DNA of 64,000 bases from Ostreococcus lucimarinus CCE9901 (Eukaryota > Chlorophyta > Mamiellophyceae > Mamiellales > Bathycoccaceae). Numbering within the stretch: the first letter of the stretch is position 1; each line of letters begins with the position of its first letter. Both the position numbers and the translations under genes were made by a program. Shown here one piece after another: positions 10,317-19,881 of this stretch. A model generated the notes under the pieces. That model was not told the DNA's origin, did not search any database, and was given only the letters and a program-made list of their open reading frames with translations. The stretch lies in NCBI RefSeq assembly GCF_000092065.1, contig NC_009365.1, forward strand, positions 248,001 to 312,000, given 5' to 3'.

Positions 10317-12134
10317 ATGGAGAACGCGGCGCTGCGCGATGCGCGCGCGGTGACGCACGGAGCGGCGTCGGCGAGCGCGGACGTTGAAATCGGTGATGAT
10401 GGATGCGCGATCGCGGGCGGGCGCGCGCGAGAGACGCGCGCGGGAGGACGCGGGGGGTGGTTGACGGCCGGCGCGTGCGCGGCGGCGTGCGGGCTGGGCG
10501 TCGCGCTCGCGATGGCGGGATCGCGAAATGGTGACGAGACGGGCGGACGCGGCGTGATCGCGCGCGAGGACATCGATGTGCGACGTTTCGTGGCGGTGCC
10601 GATGCTCGGATCGAAGAGGGGACGCCGGGGGACGTCGTCGAAGCGCGGCGACGACGACGACGACGCGCCGGGGCTCGGGATCGATGGTGACGACGACGTC
10701 CCGCCGTTCGCGGCGAATACGGGATATTTTGCCTACGAGGAATGGTTCAAAAAATTCACGCATGGGAAGAGCCCTGGGGAAAGTAAGCGCGAACTCGCGG
10801 GCGCGGCGGCGGCGACGCCGATTCAAGAGAGCGCGCATCGCGGCGTCGTCGATTCGGATGGTTGGAAGACGATTCGAGACGATTTGAGGCACGCTGGCGG
10901 TAAACGTAAGTTATTGCTACTTCTGCGCCACGGCCAGGCGACGCATAACGCGTGGGGTGATACTGTCGACGAAGAGTTGGAGACGCTGCCGTGCACGTGG
11001 CGAGACCATGGTGACTTACTCGATCCGTCGCTCACGGATCGCGGCGTAGAGCAAGCTTTGACGACGCGTGCCTCGCTCACGACGAGAGATGGGTTCTTTA
11101 AGGCGATTCGAGGCGGCTCAGACAAAAAGGATAGAATTCGCGTGGCTTCGTCGCCGCTCTCACGAGCGATGGAAACCGCCATCATCGTCACGTCTGGCGT
11201 CGATCACATCTCGCGTCCGATTGCTGTCACGGACTACTTGCGCGAGCGCATCGAACTCAACGCCCCGTTTGAAGTTCGCCGACCGATCTCCATAGACGAG
11301 GGCGAAGACTCGGACGCGTCGAAGTTGATCAAGAATTCCCACGCGCACGGATGCAAATTCCACAAAGGTTTGCGCGAGCTCTACGGCGACGACGCATTCA
11401 TGCTCAACGTAGAGACGCATCACAAGCATCACTCGGATTGTAGGGTCGACAAGACGACTCCGCTGTCGTACACGCACTGCGGCGGCCTCACGCTCACGCA
11501 CGAGGCCGATTTGGAGTTGGGTGACGAGAGGGAGGAGAACATCATCGCAATGATGAATCGCGTGAAAGTCGTCCTCGCCAACGTCTTCGACAGGTACGAC
11601 GAAGAAGTGGTCATGCTCGTCACGCATTCCGACTTTATCATTTCGGCGTTGATGGAGTTATATCCCGACACGCTCGGTTTTGTACCACAAAACGGCGAAG
11701 TGGTACCCATCGTCGTCGAGGACCGCCGAACGAATCATTTGCCTGAGGCGCACGCCACGGACGATGACGCGAGTGAAACGGCGTCGAAAGCCAAGACAAA
11801 ATCAAAGGCTGCGGTCGGTGAGGCGGATCACAACAGGAAGCACGCCAAAAGCGAAGACGAAGAAACAGAAGATCGCACGGCGCGTGGGAAGAAGTCGATG
11901 CGAGCGAAGGCTTCGACGGGCGACGAAATCGTCGTAGATTCAGATTCTTCCGGTCCGGCGGCGACGATCAAATACTTCGATGACGACGATCAGACGGCGA
12001 AAGAATCCGCCACGCGGCACAAATCTAGAAAGCGTGAAGCTTCTCTCGGGAATGATTTGTCCCGTCGCGTCGAGGAATCGCTAAAAAATTTCCACAAACA
12101 ATTTGAGCGCTCTGCGGACCTCGGTAGTGAATAG
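10317..12134 (+). CDS. Membrane-anchored histidine phosphatase (phosphoglycerate-mutase-like)
   Basis: The protein has 605 residues. A hydrophobic segment at about residues 41-63 would anchor it as a type II membrane protein or act as a signal anchor. The catalytic signature LLLLLRHGQATHN (about residue 200) carries the phospho-accepting His. A second RVASSPLSRAMETA block and the late VTHSDF His (about residue 435) complete the fold. After the catalytic domain there is a tail of about 140 residues rich in Lys, Asp, Glu and Ser (from about 475). This tail is absent from ordinary phosphoglycerate mutases and looks disordered. The substrate is unknown: the family covers sugar phosphates, phosphoproteins and inositol phosphates. 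It converges on NKAP with 44 bp between the stops. Confidence 0.8.
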   Translation: MENAALRDARAVTHGAASASADVEIGDDGCAIAGGRARETRAGGRGGWLTAGACAAACGLGVALAMAGSRNGDETGGRGVIAREDIDVRRFVAVPMLGSKRGRRGTSSKRGDDDDDAPGLGIDGDDDVPPFAANTGYFAYEEWFKKFTHGKSPGESKRELAGAAAATPIQESAHRGVVDSDGWKTIRDDLRHAGGKRKLLLLLRHGQATHNAWGDTVDEELETLPCTWRDHGDLLDPSLTDRGVEQALTTRASLTTRDGFFKAIRGGSDKKDRIRVASSPLSRAMETAIIVTSGVDHISRPIAVTDYLRERIELNAPFEVRRPISIDEGEDSDASKLIKNSHAHGCKFHKGLRELYGDDAFMLNVETHHKHHSDCRVDKTTPLSYTHCGGLTLTHEADLELGDEREENIIAMMNRVKVVLANVFDRYDEEVVMLVTHSDFIISALMELYPDTLGFVPQNGEVVPIVVEDRRTNHLPEAHATDDDASETASKAKTKSKAAVGEADHNRKHAKSEDEETEDRTARGKKSMRAKASTGDEIVVDSDSSGPAATIKYFDDDDQTAKESATRHKSRKREASLGNDLSRRVEESLKNFHKQFERSADLGSE

Positions 12135-12178
12135 AATCTAACAATCTACAGTAGCGTTACAAGTGCGTGTAATCACGA

Positions 12179-12793
12179 CTAGTCATGACGTTCTCTTGAT
12201 TCCAACTGCGCCTGCACCAACGCTCGCATATCGTCCAACACGCGTCGCTCCTTTGCCGCGCGTTCCTCCTTGCTCAACGCCGCCAGCGCCGCCTTTTCCT
12301 CAGCCGAGTACACCTGCGCTTCCTTCCGCATCCGTACCGCGTTCATCCTCGAGTGCCGGCTTCCCGACATCACGTATCCTAAGTTTTCGAACCGTTCAAT
12401 CTGATCCGTCTTTAATCCAATCTCTCCTCGTCGCGGGATGCGTTCGCCCGCCGCCGCGAATCGTCCCATGGCTTCGCCTTCGCCGGCGAGCAAATGTTTC
12501 CCGTGATTGATCGCGTCGCGATCGACTTCGAACGACTCGGGAGGGGGAGGGGGTCCGATAAGTGCCTCCCCGGCGTCGAGCGCTTCGCGTTCGGCGCGCT
12601 CGGCGGCGCGTCGGACGGATTCCAGTCGCTCGTGTCGCTTTTTGAGAAATTGCTTAAACCTGTGCGTTTGGTCGCCGTCTGCGGCGTCGCGCGAGCGACT
12701 GCGCGAGCGCGAAGACGACGACGACGTCGAGGCGTCGCGTTTCGAGCGTTTCGAACGCTCGTCGGCGCGACCGCGGGGGTCGGGAGACGGCAT
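12179..12793 (-). CDS. NKAP: NKAP-family nuclear protein
   Basis: The 204-residue protein has an SR-rich N-terminus (SSSSSRSRSRSRD) followed by the characteristic NKAP C-terminal block. Landmarks are RIPRRGEIGL, then ERFENLGYVMSGSRHSRM and AVRMRKEAQVYSAEEKAAL, all strongly conserved in NKAP from animals to fungi. NKAP is a nuclear RNA-binding protein that joins the late spliceosome and also acts in transcriptional repression in animals. The protein is half the animal length because the N-terminal RS region is short. The start is the ATG at 12791-12793, and stop-to-stop distance to the phosphatase gene is small. Function is inferred from the family. Confidence 0.9.
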   Translation of the reverse strand: MPSPDPRGRADERSKRSKRDASTSSSSSRSRSRSRDAADGDQTHRFKQFLKKRHERLESVRRAAERAEREALDAGEALIGPPPPPESFEVDRDAINHGKHLLAGEGEAMGRFAAAGERIPRRGEIGLKTDQIERFENLGYVMSGSRHSRMNAVRMRKEAQVYSAEEKAALAALSKEERAAKERRVLDDMRALVQAQLESRERHD

Positions 12794-12900
12794 GCGCGCA
12801 GGACTAGGTCTGAGGGACGAGCGAAGCGACGCGCGGCGTGTTGCGCGTGCGAGTGTGTGTGAATGTGAGATAGAAATACACGCGTTGATATCACTCGACG

Positions 12901-15354
12901 CTACTTGTCCGGAGCGCTTGTGGCGCTTAAGCTCGAGGTTGAGCCCTTACGCGCGGCGCGTAGCGCCTTTTCTATGTCCACTTGCTCCCTGTAGACTTCG
13001 CGCAAATCGCCCAGGACGTCTTTGAACGCGCTGCGGCGTTCGGGTTGGGTGGCCCACGCGCCGTGGATGATCTTGCGGTAACCCTCGGGCGCGCTCGCTG
13101 GGAGTTCAAGGTTTTTTGCGGTCGCCGCGAGCGAGGCGTCGAGATCGGAGGTCATTTGGAACACGATTTGGTACTCGTTCAAGTCTTCCCACGGGATGCG
13201 CCGAGTGAGGAGTTCCCAGAGGATGACGCCGTACGCGAAGACATCTGAAGCTTCGCTGAATTTACCGCCACGTATCACTTCGGGAGAGGCATAGTTCACC
13301 GTGCCTGTCATACCCGTCTGACGCGAAAGCCGTGAACTGTGCTTCACTTTGCTCAAACCAAAGTCGGTGATTTTTACCATGCCATCGCGATTGACGAGAA
13401 CGTTGTTCGTGTTCAGGTCACAGTGCACGATTGGGAACGGTTTGGCGGAGTGCAAGTAAACCATTCCTTGCGCGATCGTCATCGCCCATCGCGTGAGCGT
13501 GAGCGTGGTGTACGGCGTAGTCGTTCGATGGAGAAATTGGTGAAGCGATCCCTTATCCATGTACTCGAGAACGATGGTCAAATTCGGCGCTTGCGTGCAC
13601 GCGCCGAGCCACAAGACGATGGACGGGTGCCTCAGTCGCGACAATATCTGCACCTCGCGACGGAAATCGCTCAACCCTTTACCCATCATATCTTGATTGA
13701 ATAGCTTTTTCACCGCCACGAGACTGCCGTGATACCGACCGAGGAAGACCTCGCCGAAACCGCCGTGACCGATTCGATTTTGCGACGACGGCACGCCTCC
13801 TTCAAACTCGATATCCTTGTAATCAATCTCCCACTCGGTGTTAAGCTCCATGACTCGATCACCCTCGACCGGTTCGTCTTCGGGTAAAATTGAACGCGAA
13901 AGATCCGAAAGCGGCGTCGGCGAAAACGAACGCGCGCCGACGTTCAGTCTGCTCGGCGACGGCGTCGAGAGGCCCGGATCCGAAGGCGGCGTGCGATACG
14001 GCGATACGCTCTGCGTTCGCGATAAGCGTCCTGCGGGCGAATTTTCCCCAGGCATTTTCGCAGGCGTCGAACGAGGTCGCTCGTACTCGGTGTGTTCGTC
14101 ATCCATGTTCAACGCTGCGAACTCCTCGAAAGCCTTCACTTCTAAGTACAGCTGCATGAGTTGCTCGCCGAGCTTTGTCAAATCGCACGTGCTCGGAAAC
14201 AGTTTCCTACGCGGATCCCACCCCGGAGTCGACTCTAAAATGTCCAACACGCGCTCCTCGAGCGCGTCCTCACAGCTTCTCGACGCCTGCAGCGTCGCCT
14301 CGCAATAAACGCTGAGCTGTGGACCAGGTTCGTCGTACTCGGCCGCCTTGACTTCGTCCAAGACGTGCATGAACCATCCTATCAAAACGCTCGCGCGGGC
14401 TTTTTCAGAAATGAACTCGATCCACGACACGTCGAGCTCGAGCTCGAGCGGGCTCAGTCCACCGCGTGGCGCGCCTAAAGGTTTGCTCAAAGGCGGCGTG
14501 ACGCCCGTCTTCTCGTCCGCGTTCCCCTTTTCGGCGTCCGCGGCGCCGGCGCTCGCGCGCAAAATGTTAATCGCGCGAATCACTCGCACGCGTTCTAAAT
14601 TTCGCTCCAAGTGCAGCGATTGCTTCAAGTCTGCCTCGGTCAACCGCAACAGCTCGTATCCATTCACTTTAGCGCTCGCGAACGCGTCCACTAACTCCTC
14701 GAGTTCTGAGCTCTTCAACCACTCGCTCACGTCGCCGATGCTCCACGCGTCCACGCCCCGCGACTGACTCTCCTCTAAAAGTGACGATTGCGACGCATTC
14801 CTCGACGGCGACTTCGGCGTCGCCGAATTCCCACCATCTCGCGTCCCCACCTTCCCCAGCGCCCGCGCCAGCGCCTTCGTCTTCACCTCAACCGTAAACG
14901 TCCGACTAAACTCCGCGCGCTCGTTCGACAGTTCCACCGCGTGCAACTCCCGCACCGGTCTCACCCCCAGCACCCTATCGAACGTCACCGTCACCTCCAC
15001 GTCGCACGACGTCTTCACCCCTCGCAATTCGCATTCAAACGGCGCCTCGTCCACCCGCCTCTCTCCGTGTCCGCCGCCGAACACGAACAGCGCGCTCTTC
15101 ATCGTCCCGCGCCCGCCCCTCGCGAAGCACGTCACGTCGTACGTTCCCTCCCCCGACGCTCGCGCCGCGTTCCCGATCGCGCACTCCAGCGCATCCGTCG
15201 TCTCACCGTCGTCCGCGTCGTCGCTGTCGCTCTCCGCGCGTCGTCGCGCCAGGCGCGCGCCGAGCAGCCCCGACGTGCGGTTGACTTGCGTCTCCTTGAA
15301 AAACTCGCCGAGCGTCAGCGTGCGCGCGTTCGCGCGCTGTTTCGAGCGTCCCAT
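12901..15354 (-). CDS. SAM-domain TKL (Raf-like) protein kinase
   Basis: The 817-residue protein starts at ATG 15352-15354. A SAM domain lies at about residues 210-270 (VSEWLKSSELEELVDAF to RVIRAINIL). An uncharacterised helical region follows (about 310-420), then a Ser/Pro-rich linker. The kinase domain occupies about 525-790: glycine loop IGHGGFGEVF, VAVKKLF Lys, HCDLNTNNVL catalytic loop, DFGLSK, and activation-segment GTVNYASPEV. TKL kinases of this type act in MAPKKK-like signalling. The catalytic loop reads HCD instead of HRD and has Asn where Ser/Thr kinases have Lys, but the catalytic Asp and the metal-binding Asn are kept, so activity is possible. An N-terminal beta-rich region (about 90-180) was not recognised. 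Confidence 0.85.
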   Translation of the reverse strand: MGRSKQRANARTLTLGEFFKETQVNRTSGLLGARLARRRAESDSDDADDGETTDALECAIGNAARASGEGTYDVTCFARGGRGTMKSALFVFGGGHGERRVDEAPFECELRGVKTSCDVEVTVTFDRVLGVRPVRELHAVELSNERAEFSRTFTVEVKTKALARALGKVGTRDGGNSATPKSPSRNASQSSLLEESQSRGVDAWSIGDVSEWLKSSELEELVDAFASAKVNGYELLRLTEADLKQSLHLERNLERVRVIRAINILRASAGAADAEKGNADEKTGVTPPLSKPLGAPRGGLSPLELELDVSWIEFISEKARASVLIGWFMHVLDEVKAAEYDEPGPQLSVYCEATLQASRSCEDALEERVLDILESTPGWDPRRKLFPSTCDLTKLGEQLMQLYLEVKAFEEFAALNMDDEHTEYERPRSTPAKMPGENSPAGRLSRTQSVSPYRTPPSDPGLSTPSPSRLNVGARSFSPTPLSDLSRSILPEDEPVEGDRVMELNTEWEIDYKDIEFEGGVPSSQNRIGHGGFGEVFLGRYHGSLVAVKKLFNQDMMGKGLSDFRREVQILSRLRHPSIVLWLGACTQAPNLTIVLEYMDKGSLHQFLHRTTTPYTTLTLTRWAMTIAQGMVYLHSAKPFPIVHCDLNTNNVLVNRDGMVKITDFGLSKVKHSSRLSRQTGMTGTVNYASPEVIRGGKFSEASDVFAYGVILWELLTRRIPWEDLNEYQIVFQMTSDLDASLAATAKNLELPASAPEGYRKIIHGAWATQPERRSAFKDVLGDLREVYREQVDIEKALRAARKGSTSSLSATSAPDK

Positions 15355-15607
15355 GGCGACGACGCGCGTCGCGCGCCTCGACCCTCGCCCCGGCCCTCGC
15401 GCGCCGCCGGCGCGACGCGAACTCGCGCGCGCGGCGACGAATGCGTCGAGTTCGAGTCGCGCCGAATAAACGGACACACGGCGTATGGGCAAACAGTGAG
15501 ACACCGAGCGCGCCGTTGGTGTCCCGCACACGCGGGTGTGTCGCGCCGCGCCGCCCCGCGCGCGCCGCCGCGCGCCACCGCGCGGCGCGCGCGACTCGAC
15601 GCGCGCG
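15355..15607. promoter_or_regulatory. Bidirectional promoter region, kinase / ion transporter
   Basis: This 253-bp GC-rich gap holds two divergent start regions. Both flanking frames remain open into it, giving Arg-rich translations without conserved features, so the ATGs at 15354 and 15608 were preferred. No TATA-like element was seen. Confidence 0.4.
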
Positions 15608-18409
15608 ATGGCGCCCGCGCGGCGCGGAAGCTTCGACCGCGGCGATGCCGACGCGCGCGGACGCGAAACCGACAGCGACGACGGCGACGAGCGGCGACAT
15701 CACACGCTGACGCTCGCGCAGGGACGCGCGCTGCGGCGCGAGCTGAGCCGACACACGCTGCACGCGCTGGGCGGCGAGCGCGTGTGCGAGGAGAGCTCGC
15801 CGGAGACCACGCTTGGGTCCACGCAGGCGGAGGCGCTGGGACGCGCGTTCCTGGCGTCGACGGAAAGGGCGAACGATGGGGAGGCGACGGAGGCGGAACG
15901 GGCGGCGGCGCGCGTCGAGCTGGAAAACGTCGAACGCGAACGAAGGTCGACGGAAAGACGGTCGAGCAGACATTCGATCGACGCGCCGGCGCGAAAGGTG
16001 AAGTTTGATGCGGTGCCGGAGATGATTCCGAGGGTGGCGTCGGGCGACGACGTGAAAATGGTGAACGCGGCGAACGCGGGGACGGGGGCGACGACGCTGA
16101 GCGCGTCGACGGGGAAAGAACTCGCGGCGGAATTGAAGAAGACGCGATCGAAGATGGACGAAATAAAAGCCAGCGTGTCGAAGAAGTCGTCGTCGTATAA
16201 AGCGGCGGACGTCACGGGCGACGAAAACGTGCTCGAGGGGAAGGAGGAGAAGACGCGTCGCGCCATCAAAGCGATTCAACGACAGACGGACGCGCTGATG
16301 TTCCTCGCGGACGCCGTCGAGGCTAAAGACTTGCCTGGTCTCGCTGAGAGAATGCGCGAACGTCTGCGAACGATGAAAGAAAACTATCACGACATCACGT
16401 CTTACGAAGGTTTGCGTCAGCGTAAAAAAGGGGCGCTCAAGGCGGCAAAAAAGATGGATTTGTTGCGCGCCGCGTTCAACGTCGACGAGGCGCCGAAGGA
16501 CGCGTGCCCGATGCCGACACACAAGAGCGATAAGCCGCTGAAGAGAAAACGAGAGTATCGTATTTTGGGGACGAAAATGCTGTGCGCGGGTGTGTGTTTT
16601 CTCGTGCTTCTGATGATTCCGTTCTTAGTGACGCAGTACGAAGAACACGAGCACCACACCGGTTGCGATTCGATAAGCCAGGGTATGATTAAGCTCGACC
16701 ACGCGAGCTCGGGACAACTCGAAGTGAACTTGTTGGTTGGTCCGTGCACGTACAACGCGAGTGATTTTCATATGTCTTACAACATCTATCAATCGTACAA
16801 CCACCATACGTACCAATTGGGAGCGCTTGGCAAACCGTTGACGACGCCGCATTGGAGTGCGGCGTCCAGTGGGCATCGGCGTAAACTTCTCGGTGGTGGC
16901 GGCGCCGGTGTCAGCAAGCACGTCAAAGCAAGTTTTGAGACGTATATTTTGAGTGAATATCAATCCAAACACGGGAGCGTGTATATGAACTTTACCACAG
17001 ATTGTCCCACGCCAGTGGCGATCTCGCTCACTGCGACGGATACCGGCTTGGTGGGCATCGCCGGTATGTGGCTCGGTTTAGTTCTTCTCATCAGTATCTT
17101 CGGGTTGATCATTACTGAAATCATTCACCGCACCCTAGTTGCGTTCATTGGCGCCGCCGCTGTGCTGTTTATCCTGTCTTTACAACATCGCTTGCCATCG
17201 ATAGCGACGATTTTGACGTGGATGGATCACGGCACGCTCGCGCTGTTGTTCGGTATGATGATCATCGTCGCTCTACTTTCCCGCACTGGCGTGTTCGAGT
17301 ATATATCCGTACATATTGTCGAGTACTCAAAGGGTAGCATGTGGCGCTTGTTCTTCATGCTCATGATATTCGACGCAGTGTTGAGCGCGTTTTTGGACAA
17401 CGTCACCACAATGTTGCTCCTCGCACCCGTGGCGCTGTCTCTGTGCAAAGCTTTGAACATTGATCCGCGTCCACTTTTGATTCCGCTCTCCATTTTCGGT
17501 AACATTGGTGGATGTTCCACACTCATTGGTGATCCTCCGAACATTATCATCGGAAACGCGCTCAAGGAGCACATCGGTTTTGTCGACTTTTTACGAGTCC
17601 TCGGTCCGGGGGTCTTGCTCACGATGCCGTTTATTTTCGCTTTTGTCAAGTGGTACTACGGTGACGCATTGTTTGGTCAAAAGATCAACGTCGACATCGA
17701 CGAATTGCGCGCAAAGTATCCCATACGCGACATGAACTTGCTCATTCGCAGCGGAACGATTTTGATTTTTGTCATTTTGCTATTCTTTTTGCACCCCGTG
17801 ATGCACATGGAACCGGCGTACGTTGCGGTTTTCGGTGCGATCGCAATACTTCTCACAGGAAGCCACGATGAGTTTGAGTACGCGCTCGAAAAAGTTGAGT
17901 GGGACTCTTTGTTGTTTTTCGCGGGCTTGTTTGTGTTCACCGAGGGCATCGCTAAGCTCGGCTTGCTCAGAGCCATCGCCGATGAGCTCTCGACGCTCAT
18001 CGCCTCCTTCCCTATCGGGCAGCGTCAGATCGGCGCCATGTTGCTGGTGGAGCTCGTCGCTGGTATCGCGAGCGCATTCGTGGATAACATTCCATTCACC
18101 ACGACCATGCTTCCGGTCATCATACAAATGAGCGAAAACGTACAGGGCATCTCCATCGAAGCGCTCGCGTGGGCCCTCTGCTTCGGCGCCGACTTCGGCG
18201 GCATCGGAACTTTGATCGGCTCTTCCGCCAACATCGTGATGGCTGGTATTGCCGCCGAAGCTGGTTTTCCCATCACCTTCAAGTCCTTCTTCCGAATCGG
18301 CTGGCCCGTGATGTGCATCTCCTTGTGTATCGCCGGCGCCTACCTCGCCGCGCTTGAAGGCGCTGGGACTTTCAAAGTCAAAGACGACGACAGCGCGTCC
18401 TACAGCTGA
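15608..18409 (+). CDS. P-protein (OCA2)-type ion transporter
   Basis: The protein has 933 residues. The first about 310 are hydrophilic and charged, then a first membrane span (about 320-342) leads into a roughly 150-residue lumenal or extracellular domain before the transporter core. The core carries the two pseudo-symmetric signature loops of the ion transporter superfamily. The first is GNIGGCSTLIGDPPNIIIGN (about residues 633-652) and the second is FGGIGTLIGSSANIVMAGIA near the C-terminus. These are the hallmarks of the ArsB/NhaD/CitM group, and the DPPN form with a large N-terminal region is closest to the OCA2 P protein. Candidate substrates are chloride, sodium/proton, arsenite or dicarboxylate, and sequence alone does not decide. 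Membrane placement is uncertain. Confidence 0.8.
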   Translation: MAPARRGSFDRGDADARGRETDSDDGDERRHHTLTLAQGRALRRELSRHTLHALGGERVCEESSPETTLGSTQAEALGRAFLASTERANDGEATEAERAAARVELENVERERRSTERRSSRHSIDAPARKVKFDAVPEMIPRVASGDDVKMVNAANAGTGATTLSASTGKELAAELKKTRSKMDEIKASVSKKSSSYKAADVTGDENVLEGKEEKTRRAIKAIQRQTDALMFLADAVEAKDLPGLAERMRERLRTMKENYHDITSYEGLRQRKKGALKAAKKMDLLRAAFNVDEAPKDACPMPTHKSDKPLKRKREYRILGTKMLCAGVCFLVLLMIPFLVTQYEEHEHHTGCDSISQGMIKLDHASSGQLEVNLLVGPCTYNASDFHMSYNIYQSYNHHTYQLGALGKPLTTPHWSAASSGHRRKLLGGGGAGVSKHVKASFETYILSEYQSKHGSVYMNFTTDCPTPVAISLTATDTGLVGIAGMWLGLVLLISIFGLIITEIIHRTLVAFIGAAAVLFILSLQHRLPSIATILTWMDHGTLALLFGMMIIVALLSRTGVFEYISVHIVEYSKGSMWRLFFMLMIFDAVLSAFLDNVTTMLLLAPVALSLCKALNIDPRPLLIPLSIFGNIGGCSTLIGDPPNIIIGNALKEHIGFVDFLRVLGPGVLLTMPFIFAFVKWYYGDALFGQKINVDIDELRAKYPIRDMNLLIRSGTILIFVILLFFLHPVMHMEPAYVAVFGAIAILLTGSHDEFEYALEKVEWDSLLFFAGLFVFTEGIAKLGLLRAIADELSTLIASFPIGQRQIGAMLLVELVAGIASAFVDNIPFTTTMLPVIIQMSENVQGISIEALAWALCFGADFGGIGTLIGSSANIVMAGIAAEAGFPITFKSFFRIGWPVMCISLCIAGAYLAALEGAGTFKVKDDDSASYS

Positions 18410-18623
18410 GTCGATCGCACGTATGTATCGCGTTTGTCATATTATTATCTGCGTATTGTGCCGACCGCGTCGTCGTTCCGTTTCGTATCCTTCGTCGATC
18501 GAGCGCCGAGCCGTCGCGCCGTCCCGAGCCGTCGCCGTCGCCGTCCCGCGCGTCGTCGCCGCCCGCAGTTCGCGCCGCTGCCCGGTGCGTGACTCCCGTC
18601 GAAGCCTGGACGGACCGCGGGCG

Positions 18624-19850
18624 ATGGATAAATACAGAAAGCAACAACGCAAGCGCGAGATAGAGAAAAACAAGGAACGACGCAAGGAGGCGCGCGCAGT
18701 CGCGGCGCAAACGAAAGATTTGAGTGAATTACAGGCTGAACGTGAGCGACTGGAAAAGGCGAAAAACGCGCCGCAAATCCCAGGACAGCGCCTGCGAGTG
18801 GATAAGATTGATGAAAAGCTCACGTGGCTGTCGAAGCAAATCGACGCGAAGCGAGCAAGCGATGCGCGAGATCGAGAGGCTGGGTTGACGCCGCGAAGCG
18901 CGAAACCGCGAGGGCCGACGTCGACGGCGTACGCGGTTGGGGCGGAACAGTACTATAAACCAGAGGATTCGGTGTATTGGCACCCGAAGTTGAATCCGAC
19001 CGGACGTCCGCCGGCTGGGAAACCGCAGAAGTGGAAGGCAGGGATCGTGGTGGATGAATGCGCGAGCGCTTCGAGACAAGCGTTGCCGGCGGCGACGGCG
19101 GCTAGCGACAGTGATAGCGACAGCGACAGCGACAGCGACGCGATGCCGCCGCCGCCTGGTCCGCCACCAGGGTTTGAATTGGTGATCCCCGCGTTGCCGG
19201 TGAAAGATGATGCGATCGCGGCGGCGAAGACGGACACGAACGACGAGGACGAACCGTTGTTGCCGCCGTCGGCGCCGCCGGACCACGAGGACGAACCGTT
19301 ACCGCCGCCGCCGGTACCAGCGGGCGACGAAGATGGATCAGACTCTGAGGCTTTACCACCACCACCGATGCCGCCGACTGGGACGAGCGGCGGTAACGAA
19401 GTGGAAGTGGCGCCACCGCGCGTTACGGAGACGACGACTGTGGTGCGCCGCGCACCGGTGGGATCGATGCCGCGCGTTGTTCCAGTGCAGAGAAGACCGC
19501 CGCCGCCACCAAAGCACGGTGTCGGTGGTTTCTTCGCCGCCGCTCCTCGGGCAGTACGAAAACCGCCGTCCGATCCGGCGACATTTACGAAGAGCGCTGC
19601 GCCGACGGCGACGCCCATCGTTCGCGCCGAACACAACGTGAAACTGAAAGCACTCGTTCCCGCGAGCGTTCGCGTGAACCGGCAGGAGGCACCCAACGCA
19701 AAACGACAACGCGTTGTAACTGGACGAGCGATTAACGCTGCGCCGAAGGTCGCCGCGTCGTCATCAGCAGGCGGCTCGGGCAAGGCGGCAGACGAAACGT
19801 ACCTCAGCTTCTTAGACGAGATGAGCGAACTAGGGGCGTTCGCAGAGTAG
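18624..19850 (+). CDS. WBP11/ELF5-like splicing-associated proline-rich protein
   Basis: The 408-residue protein starts at ATG 18624, chosen because the frame upstream overlaps the preceding gene's end. The N-terminus is the basic coiled WBP11 domain (YRKQQRKREIEKNKERRKE). It is followed by the short block VYWHPKLNPTGRPPAGKP (about 112-130), which is typical of plant ELF5. An acidic stretch and several Pro-rich tracts come next (PPPPGPPPGFELV), which are likely WW-domain ligands. The C-terminus has LKALVPASVRV and YLSFLDEMSELGAF, matching the C-terminal WBP11 motif. WBP11 binds WW proteins such as PQBP1 and works in pre-mRNA splicing; ELF5 affects flowering genes in land plants. Confidence 0.8.
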   Translation: MDKYRKQQRKREIEKNKERRKEARAVAAQTKDLSELQAERERLEKAKNAPQIPGQRLRVDKIDEKLTWLSKQIDAKRASDARDREAGLTPRSAKPRGPTSTAYAVGAEQYYKPEDSVYWHPKLNPTGRPPAGKPQKWKAGIVVDECASASRQALPAATAASDSDSDSDSDSDAMPPPPGPPPGFELVIPALPVKDDAIAAAKTDTNDEDEPLLPPSAPPDHEDEPLPPPPVPAGDEDGSDSEALPPPPMPPTGTSGGNEVEVAPPRVTETTTVVRRAPVGSMPRVVPVQRRPPPPPKHGVGGFFAAAPRAVRKPPSDPATFTKSAAPTATPIVRAEHNVKLKALVPASVRVNRQEAPNAKRQRVVTGRAINAAPKVAASSSAGGSGKAADETYLSFLDEMSELGAFAE

Positions 19851-19881
19851 AATCTAGCACAATTTAGTAATACAACGATCC

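Noticed and set aside
18378-18710. Minus-strand frame with a hydrophobic start in the WBP11 5' region
   Set aside because: Overlaps the convergent end of the transporter and the WBP11 N-terminus, with no conserved features.
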